A stretch of 38,390 nt of DNA from a virus: the IMG/VR virus record IMGVR_UViG_3300049027_000038, positions 1 through 38,390 of that record; one strand, written 5' to 3'. Shown in pieces: positions 6,895 to 11,802 of the stretch. The translations under genes were made by a program, and so were the position numbers. The notes beneath the pieces are model-generated. The model saw only the letters and a program-made list of their open reading frames with translations, ran no database searches and was not told the origin of the DNA. The stretch's first letter is position 1. Each line of letters opens with the position of its first letter.

Positions 6895-7202
6895 CCCTCC
6901 CTCTCGAATCCTCCACTGTGCTGGAAAGCGTGGCGAAGCTGCTGGGTGCCGTCGCGTTGGGCAGGATGAACTCGCATCCGCAGAGCAACTGGCTGCTCCA
7001 CCACGACCACCAGAGCGCCGCCGACGAGCTGAGTGATGACGAGCTAGTGGGCGCGCTGCTCGATGTGCTGGTGGCGAGGGGTGGCTACGCGATGAGCGAG
7101 GGCGGCCCGGTGGCTGGCGTGACCATCCTGCACCTCACGCGATCAGGCCAAGGCCCCACTCGCCTCGCGGCGGTGCTGGCGCTGGCGGAGGCGCTGCCAT
7201 GA
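6891..7202 (+). CDS. Hypothetical protein, 103 aa
   Basis: ATG 6891 overlaps the preceding stop (ATGA); a longer frame from 6783 is rejected because it would overlap the previous gene by more than 100 bases. The protein is acidic and helical with an Asp/Glu-rich middle (SAADELSDDELVGALLDVL). No cysteines, membrane segments or known motif. Confidence 0.65.
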   Translation: MTLPLESSTVLESVAKLLGAVALGRMNSHPQSNWLLHHDHQSAADELSDDELVGALLDVLVARGGYAMSEGGPVAGVTILHLTRSGQGPTRLAAVLALAEALP

Positions 7203-7450
7203 ACTGCGCTAACCCCTCCTGCCGGGTCAGCTTCGAGCCGAAACGGGCGGACCAGCTTTACCACAGCACTCGCTGCCGCCAGCAGTTCAACGCCAGCCGC
7301 ATCGGGGATGGGGCTTTGCGCATGGCCGTCTCCAAGGTTTCGCTGCTTAAGGGCGGCGCTGTGTCGGTTGTGCTGCGCTCGCTCCCCATAGACCGGGAAA
7401 ACGCGTTACAGGTCACGCCGGGGATGGTGGTGGAGGTTGTGTGTTCCTGA
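7199..7450 (+). CDS. Small treble-clef zinc protein, 83 aa
   Basis: ATGA overlap with the gene before. The N-terminus reads C-ANPS-C-RVSFEPKR-ADQLYHSTRCRQQF, the C(x4)C...YHS..CR pattern of small treble-clef zinc fingers found in many phage and bacterial proteins. The rest is a small beta region ending VVVEVVCS. It directly precedes and overlaps the excisionase-like gene by ten bases, so it may be co-translated with it. Function unknown. Confidence 0.65.
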   Translation: MNCANPSCRVSFEPKRADQLYHSTRCRQQFNASRIGDGALRMAVSKVSLLKGGAVSVVLRSLPIDRENALQVTPGMVVEVVCS

Positions 7451-7749
7451 CTGCGGACGAAGCCGCCCCGATTTTGCACTGTAATGCGGATACTGTCCGG
7501 CGGTTGGCGGCGGCTGGTAGCCTACCGGCCCGGAAGGTTGGACGGCGGTGGTTGTTCGAGCCTGAGCAGCTTAAGGCTTACGTGAGGGGAGAATGGCACT
7601 CTACAAACGGTCACCCGGCGGCCCCTGGTGGACTCGATTCACAGTACGCGGCAAGCCTGTTCGCCGATCCACCGGCACCACGGAGCGGGAGCGAGCGGAA
7701 GAATTCGAGACCGCGCTTCGGGCTCGTTTCTGGCGGCAAAGCCACTTAG
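7441..7749 (+). CDS. xis: Excisionase-like winged-helix (HTH_17) protein
   Basis: 102 residues from GTG 7441. Residues 1-52 match the MerR/excisionase-type winged helix (FLTADEAAPILHCNADTVRRL.AAGSLPARKVGRRWLFEPEQLKAYV), with recognition helix and wing both visible. Position immediately before int is typical for Xis, which bends DNA at the att arms and steers recombination to excision. The frame continues 157 bases into int in another frame, adding about 50 low-complexity residues (Gly, Pro, Ser). That tail is probably dispensable or simply tolerated, since the fold is complete before it. Confidence 0.75.
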   Translation: MFLTADEAAPILHCNADTVRRLAAAGSLPARKVGRRWLFEPEQLKAYVRGEWHSTNGHPAAPGGLDSQYAASLFADPPAPRSGSERKNSRPRFGLVSGGKAT

Positions 7750-8699
7750 GGGAGCAGGTCCATACGTGGCGCGAAGCCACGATTAGGTGGCGCGCTGATT
7801 CGGTCTGGCGCAAGAGTACCCGCGAGGCGAACGAGCGGGCACTAAAGCATTTCCAGCGACTGAATCCGGTGGTGGTGGCCGCCATTGATGCCGGAGTTTG
7901 TAAGGCTGCCAGACAGCATCTGGAGCGGTTGGGGTTGGCCGCCACATCGGTGAATCGCTACATGGCGGTGATGCGCGGTGTGCTGCGTGCGTGCGTCGAA
8001 TGGGGCTGGCTAACCCACGCCCCGCCCGTGCCAATGGCCTACGTGCCGGATCGGGAACCGGTGTGGCTAACCGCGCAGCAGTGCGAGGCCCTGATTGCGC
8101 AACTCCCCCAGCACCTGAGAGCCCCGGCGCTGTTCTGCGCCCTGACCGGCCTGCGGATGAGCAATGCCCGGGACTTGGAATGGTCGCGGGTAGATCTGGA
8201 GCGGGCGCATCTATGGATTCCGTCCAGCCACTACAAGACCCGCCGCGCCCATGGCGTGGCGCTACCGGCCGAGGCAGTGCAGTTGCTGGCCGCCATTCCA
8301 CGGGTCTCCGGCCACGTATTCACCTACCGCAGAGAGCGCATCCGCGGCACGTTCAACACCAAGGCGTTCCGGGCCGCCAGGAAGCGCGCAGGGCTGACCT
8401 GCCGCTGGCACGACCTGCGGCACACCTTTGCCTCGTGGCTGGCTGCAGCTGGGGCCTCGGACCGGGTATTGCAGGACATGGGCGGCTGGGCATCGGCCCG
8501 CATGCCGGGCCGCTACGCGCACCTGCGCAGCGCCGATCTGCGTCCGTGGGCGGATGCCGTCGGCACAAACGCTGTCACAGCCCTTACCGAAGCACTCCGG
8601 CCGGATGCGCCTAAGCGCTTGAAAAAACTGGTGCCGGAGATAGGAATCGAACCTACGACCCCATCATTACGAAATATCGGGGCTCGGAAAAAAGCCTAG
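7593..8699 (+). CDS. int: Tyrosine-recombinase integrase
   Basis: 368 residues from ATG 7593, preceded by GAGGGGAGA. Order: N-terminal beta arm-binding region (MALYKRSPGGPWWTRFTVRG), SAM-like core-binding domain (about 55-145), catalytic domain. Visible catalytic residues are R188 in CALTGLRMS, K215 in HYKTRRAHGVAL, H273 and R276 in WHDLRHTFASWLA, W299 in GGWAS, and nucleophile Y308 in GRYAHL. The last 30 codons run antisense to a copied tRNA 3' end, giving the GIEPTTPSL ending common in integrases that target tRNA genes. This ties int to the attP core at its own 3' end. Orientation and overlap with xis are as in other temperate phages. Confidence 0.95.
   Translation: MALYKRSPGGPWWTRFTVRGKPVRRSTGTTERERAEEFETALRARFWRQSHLGEQVHTWREATIRWRADSVWRKSTREANERALKHFQRLNPVVVAAIDAGVCKAARQHLERLGLAATSVNRYMAVMRGVLRACVEWGWLTHAPPVPMAYVPDREPVWLTAQQCEALIAQLPQHLRAPALFCALTGLRMSNARDLEWSRVDLERAHLWIPSSHYKTRRAHGVALPAEAVQLLAAIPRVSGHVFTYRRERIRGTFNTKAFRAARKRAGLTCRWHDLRHTFASWLAAAGASDRVLQDMGGWASARMPGRYAHLRSADLRPWADAVGTNAVTALTEALRPDAPKRLKKLVPEIGIEPTTPSLRNIGARKKA
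8629..8674 (-). other. attP: attP core: copy of tRNA 3' half, probably tRNA-Thr(CGU)
   Basis: Read on the minus strand this gives an anticodon loop ending (TTCGTAA), the 3' anticodon stem TGATG, a variable loop, a T arm (GTAGG-TTCGATT-CCTAT), acceptor strand CTCCGGC, discriminator A and CCA. No matching 5' half is present, so it is not a functional tRNA. It lies within the end of int, which is the classical attP position. The loop implies anticodon CGU (Thr), though the identity rests on the loop alone. Integration here would rebuild the host tRNA with phage-supplied 3' sequence. Confidence 0.85.
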
Positions 8700-8802
8700 G
8701 ATATTCAGGACTTACGATTTCCGTAGCCTCGCGGAAACGCTGAAATAATGGGGTGTGCGTGCACATTCCCTGTCACAGGGTGCTGGCAGTACGATTCCCG
8801 CC

Positions 8803-8991
8803 ATGCCCGGCCACCTCGTTAACCACCTCTGGTGCCCCTGCGGACGGGAGGCCTCGGTGCCCCATCGGCGCGAATGGGAGGGCCTGACCCGGGACCAGCT
8901 GCTGCCCAAGTTCAGGTGCTCGGTGTGCGGCCAACGGCCCTATGACGTGCGACTGATTTGGGTGGTGCCGCTCGATCACCCTCGCCCTTAA
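8803..8991 (+). CDS. Small zinc-ribbon protein beside attP, 62 aa
   Basis: ATG 8803 (MPGHLVNHLWCPCGREA...) is preferred over the upstream in-frame GTG/ATG choices. Cysteines in CPCG and later CSVCG form a CxC/CxxC zinc ribbon; between them lies WEGLTRDQLLPKF. The stop overlaps the end of the convergent spanin gene by four bases. I see no strong ribosome-binding site; the upstream region contains a CCCTG-TCA-CAGGG inverted repeat at about 8768-8780. No function assigned. Confidence 0.6.
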   Translation: MPGHLVNHLWCPCGREASVPHRREWEGLTRDQLLPKFRCSVCGQRPYDVRLIWVVPLDHPRP

Positions 8992-9221
8992 CGGCCATCC
9001 GCCAGCGCAGCCGCCCGACACTCAGCGATGACCTGCCAGGCAGCCGTAAGCGCTCTGGTCGTCGCCCCGAAGCTACGGTCCACTGGTGGTGGTGGCGTCT
9101 GGCACGCGAGCTGGATCACTGAGCGGTTGCCCGCCTGCGGCTTGGTAGGCTTGGTCGAGCAGCCCCCAAGTAGCGTCACTGTGCTGGCAATCGCGATACA
9201 CAGGCTCGTAGATCGTTTCAC
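8988..9221 (-). CDS. Rz1-type outer-membrane lipoprotein spanin (o-spanin)
   Basis: 77 residues starting MKRSTSLCIAIASTVTLLGGC: a basic N-terminus, hydrophobic stretch and lipobox LGGC with C21 as the lipidation site. The mature part is short and Pro-containing (QTPPPPVDRSF), as in Rz1 proteins. The gene starts inside the Rz-like gene in another frame and runs past its end, the classic overlapping spanin arrangement. It would pair with the i-spanin to fuse inner and outer membrane at the end of lysis. Confidence 0.85.
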   Translation of the reverse strand: MKRSTSLCIAIASTVTLLGGCSTKPTKPQAGNRSVIQLACQTPPPPVDRSFGATTRALTAAWQVIAECRAAALADGR

Positions 9222-9435
9222 GTTCGATGCCCTTGTTGATGGTGGTGAACTGCGGCCTTAGTCCGCCGATGGCCGTGGCCGCTGCCGTAGCGGCCTTTTC
9301 CCCTGCCGCCTGGGCTGCCCGTTCGATCACCAGCTGCTGGCTGTCATGGCGCCATCCATTTGCGCGCCAGCCGGTGGCCAGTCCGCCGCCGAAAAGCGCT
9401 GCAGCCCCACCGACGACGAGCCACGGATTCACCAC
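9073..9435 (-). CDS. Rz-type inner-membrane spanin (i-spanin)
   Basis: 120 residues. An N-terminal membrane anchor (about residues 4-22, VNPWLVVGGAAALFGGGLATGW) is followed by an Ala/Gln/Glu-rich periplasmic helix (QLVIERAAQAAGEKAATAAATAIGG) and a C-terminal tail. This is the topology of lambda-type Rz. It overlaps the DUF1996 gene start region by seven bases and contains the start of Rz1. It completes the lysis cassette. Confidence 0.85.
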   Translation of the reverse strand: MVNPWLVVGGAAALFGGGLATGWRANGWRHDSQQLVIERAAQAAGEKAATAAATAIGGLRPQFTTINKGIERETIYEPVYRDCQHSDATWGLLDQAYQAAGGQPLSDPARVPDATTTSGP

Positions 9436-10652
9436 AGCGTCCGGCCGTCGCCCAGCAGATAGGCGTGGCAGTCGAAGCCCGCGTTGATGCAGCGCTTCAC
9501 GAACGTGGCCTTAATGTCCTCGTTCCAGGCGATCCACACGTCCGCGTGATGCGTGATGCCGCCGGGCTTGCCCGCCTCGTACATGTCACTCGCGAGCCGG
9601 TACTGCGAAGCGTCCGCGCCGGCCTCCACCGTGTATGTGGTGTTGACCGTGATCTGCGGGATGGGCACCGGATGCGAGGCCGGGCAGCGCCACTCCGCCT
9701 GTCCATCGCGCGCCGGCTGGCCCTGGGTGCTCGCCATGTGGCTGCGGTGATCGGGCGAGTCCAGATTCTTGCCGTCCCAGCAGTTCGGGAAATCGAGGCT
9801 CGTATGCAGCTGGTGGCCCGCAGCACATGCGGGGATGGTGTTCTGCCACGCACCGCCGTCACAGGAGAACCGCGCGACAGTGAAGAAATCCGCATCCGTG
9901 ATGGCCGTCGCGGTGGCGCTGCGTCCGCCGATCATGCGCAGCCCATTGGGCGGGATCGTAATCTCCGCGTTCAGGAGGCCGTTGTATCCCTTCTTGTAAT
10001 AGACCATGAATTCTGTCGGCACCAGCGCGCGGCGTGTGACGGTGTTCACCATTGCCGGCATCCAGTAGCTGCTCAGATTGACCGTGCCGCCCGCGCAGGT
10101 GCTGGCGTTGGCGGCCAGCAGCGATTCGGTCGTGCTGGCGAAATCCGCGCTCCGATTGCCGAAGAAGGTGTGCAAATGCGAGGCACCCTGCTTGCCTGGG
10201 AAGATGATGGGATCATCGAACGCCATGTGGCTGTAGGCGCAAGGTACGCGGAAGCTGCCGATGTCGGACGGGCCTGGCAGGCTGGCCGGGTTGTCCGTCA
10301 CGAAGGGCTGCACACGGAACGTAGAATCGGTAGCGAGTACCGGGGCAGGCGCCGCAGCGGTGGGCAGCGCGGGACCCGCGGTGTACGTGGTCACCAGCAC
10401 GCCGGGCAGCGGGTCGCACTTGAACCGGCTACCCTTGGCCGCCTGGTTGGTCCAGGCGTTGCCCGCTGCGATGCAGGCGTCTTTGTCCTTCAGCGGCGCG
10501 AGGTTCAGGATCTTGCCCGTGCTGAAGTTCAGCAAGTTCCAGCCCGCGCCATCGGTGTATGTGCTGGTGCTGTCTGCCCTAGAGCTTCCGGCCAGCATGA
10601 GGGCTAGCATGCCCAGCAACAGGATCTCGATATCCAGACGATGGCTACGCAT
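9429..10652 (-). CDS. Secreted DUF1996 protein in the lysis cassette
   Basis: 407 residues from the ATG at 10652, with GAGGA about eight bases upstream; the 418-residue form starting at 10685 lies inside the holin-like gene. Residues 1-26 look like a Sec signal peptide (LLLGMLALMLAGSSRA, probable cleavage before D27). From about residue 110 to the end it matches DUF1996: SHLHTFFGN (H159, H161), SSYWMPAMV, IPPNGLRMIGG and FPNCWDGKNLDSPDHRSHM. DUF1996 is mostly known from fungal and some bacterial secreted proteins and has no settled activity. The N-terminal 27-110 region is extra. It sits between the holins and the spanins, so envelope action is a reasonable inference. Confidence 0.8.
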   Translation of the reverse strand: MRSHRLDIEILLLGMLALMLAGSSRADSTSTYTDGAGWNLLNFSTGKILNLAPLKDKDACIAAGNAWTNQAAKGSRFKCDPLPGVLVTTYTAGPALPTAAAPAPVLATDSTFRVQPFVTDNPASLPGPSDIGSFRVPCAYSHMAFDDPIIFPGKQGASHLHTFFGNRSADFASTTESLLAANASTCAGGTVNLSSYWMPAMVNTVTRRALVPTEFMVYYKKGYNGLLNAEITIPPNGLRMIGGRSATATAITDADFFTVARFSCDGGAWQNTIPACAAGHQLHTSLDFPNCWDGKNLDSPDHRSHMASTQGQPARDGQAEWRCPASHPVPIPQITVNTTYTVEAGADASQYRLASDMYEAGKPGGITHHADVWIAWNEDIKATFVKRCINAGFDCHAYLLGDGRTLW

Positions 10653-10959
10653 GTTCGGTGTCCTCATCGGCCAGTTTGCGGGCATGGTTCTCCACGGCTA
10701 TACGGTGGATATGGCTGGCTCGCCGCATCGTGAGCGTTCCGATGCCGGCGACAAACATCACCTCGTGCCACCGTGGCACCCATCCGTTGATGGCGCAGGC
10801 GATGCCTAGAACGGCTCCTGCGAAAATGGCGATCCGGGCATAGCCGTCCACGTCATCGCCGAATGTGACCGGCCTCGCGGAATACCGGATCAGCACGAAT
10901 GCGGCTATGGCAGTCGGCGTCGCAGCGAGGGTGAACAGCACTTGCAGCAATGCGTCCAT
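10645..10959 (-). CDS. Holin-like membrane protein, 104 aa
   Basis: ATG at 10959 (MDALLQVLF...); the frame open to 11031 would overlap the upstream gene. Hydrophobic segments lie at about residues 5-24, 41-59 and 66-78, with a charged C-terminus (RKLADEDTEHA). Small size, multiple membrane spans and the site just behind another holin-like gene and the endolysin suggest a holin or antiholin, but no family signature is clear. It overlaps the DUF1996 gene by eight bases. Confidence 0.6.
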   Translation of the reverse strand: MDALLQVLFTLAATPTAIAAFVLIRYSARPVTFGDDVDGYARIAIFAGAVLGIACAINGWVPRWHEVMFVAGIGTLTMRRASHIHRIAVENHARKLADEDTEHA

Positions 10960-10961
10960 GG

Positions 10962-11315
10962 TTAGCCCCCCGCCTTGCGGCGAATCCATCCCGGGACAAC
11001 TTCCCGGATGGTCTTGCCGAAGAAGGCGCAAATGCCGGTGAGCAGCGGCAGCGGGAGCAAATCAGCCTTGGGGATGAGGCCCCATACGGCAGCCCCGATC
11101 AGCGTGCCGAGCACGGCCATGGAGAAGATGCCGAATGCCACCCGCAGCCACGGCTCAGGGTCTGCCGCTTCCTCCTTGTGGAGCGCAGCTACGGCGCACA
11201 CCAGCGCGGCGGCAAAGGCCCATGCCCACATCCCGAACGCCACGGCCGCAAGCCCACTGGCCATGGCTCCTGTTGCTACCGCCTTGGCGGCGACGGTCCC
11301 GACTTCTTCCTGCAT
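10962..11315 (-). CDS. Holin-like membrane protein, 117 aa
   Basis: ATG 11315 has GGAG six bases upstream. Two long hydrophobic hairpins are seen at about residues 8-45 (Ala-rich, helical) and 56-100, with a basic tail (IRRKAGG). This fits a phage holin with several spans, located directly after the endolysin. Which of the two adjacent membrane proteins is the pore-forming holin cannot be told from sequence. Confidence 0.65.
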   Translation of the reverse strand: MQEEVGTVAAKAVATGAMASGLAAVAFGMWAWAFAAALVCAVAALHKEEAADPEPWLRVAFGIFSMAVLGTLIGAAVWGLIPKADLLPLPLLTGICAFFGKTIREVVPGWIRRKAGG

Positions 11316-11325
11316 AACTTCTCCG

Positions 11326-11802
11326 CTAAGCCTCGTTGGTGGATAGTTGGCTGCTGCTGGCGAGTACCGGCAGCGCGCCATAGGGGATATCTCGCTCCAC
11401 GGGCCAGCGGTATCCGAGAACTCGATCTGTGCTGAATGCTGAAATGCGGATGGCATCCGACTGGTTGCCACCGATGACGAGCAGGTGACCGCTTGCATCT
11501 CGCCCGGTGACGATGCCGACATGCCCGCCGCCCTTTCGGTCGAACACACCGACACAGCCGACAACCGGCTCCGCGAGAGTGATTCCCCACTCCAGCCATG
11601 CCTTGGCGCGGTAGTAGGCCTTCGGGAAGCTGATTCCAGCGCCCTGCATCCAGAATGCAAGCGCCCCGCCACACCAAGGCTGACCGAGCAGCCACCCGGC
11701 CTTGCCCCACATGCGGCGAATCCATGGTGAATCGTTCGGGCCGAGCGACTCCGTGACGCCGAGCTCCGCTCGCGCCAGAGTCAGCCAGGTTGGTTCGGTC
11801 AT
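11326..11802 (-). CDS. Endolysin, TIGR02594/CHAP-like peptidoglycan hydrolase
   Basis: 158 residues, ATG overlapping the fibre stop. Fits the TIGR02594 family of phage lysins: W-L-LARAELGVTES at the start, PWCGGALAFW with C44 as likely nucleophile, WLEWG, GGGHVGIVTG with H94, GGNQSDAIRIS with N113, and VLGYRWP near the end. That is a Cys-His-Asn active-site arrangement of NlpC/P60-like amidases or peptidases. There is no signal peptide, so release should depend on the adjacent holin(s). Confidence 0.85.
   Translation of the reverse strand: MTEPTWLTLARAELGVTESLGPNDSPWIRRMWGKAGWLLGQPWCGGALAFWMQGAGISFPKAYYRAKAWLEWGITLAEPVVGCVGVFDRKGGGHVGIVTGRDASGHLLVIGGNQSDAIRISAFSTDRVLGYRWPVERDIPYGALPVLASSSQLSTNEA

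Noticed and set aside
8629-8674. Considered as a functional tRNA gene
   Set aside because: Only the 3' half is present; the sequence beyond the anticodon loop does not pair to form the 5' anticodon stem, D arm or acceptor.
8700-8802. Possible promoter or terminator in the gap after int
   Set aside because: Only a short CCCTG-TCA-CAGGG inverted repeat and an imperfect copy of the core's ATGGGG; no clear -35/-10 pair or T-run. It may hold integrase arm sites, but I cannot support them.
9360-10607. 415-residue open frame on the plus strand opposite the DUF1996 gene
   Set aside because: Antisense to a gene with signal peptide and family motifs; Arg/His/Gly-rich composition is what high-GC antisense frames give.
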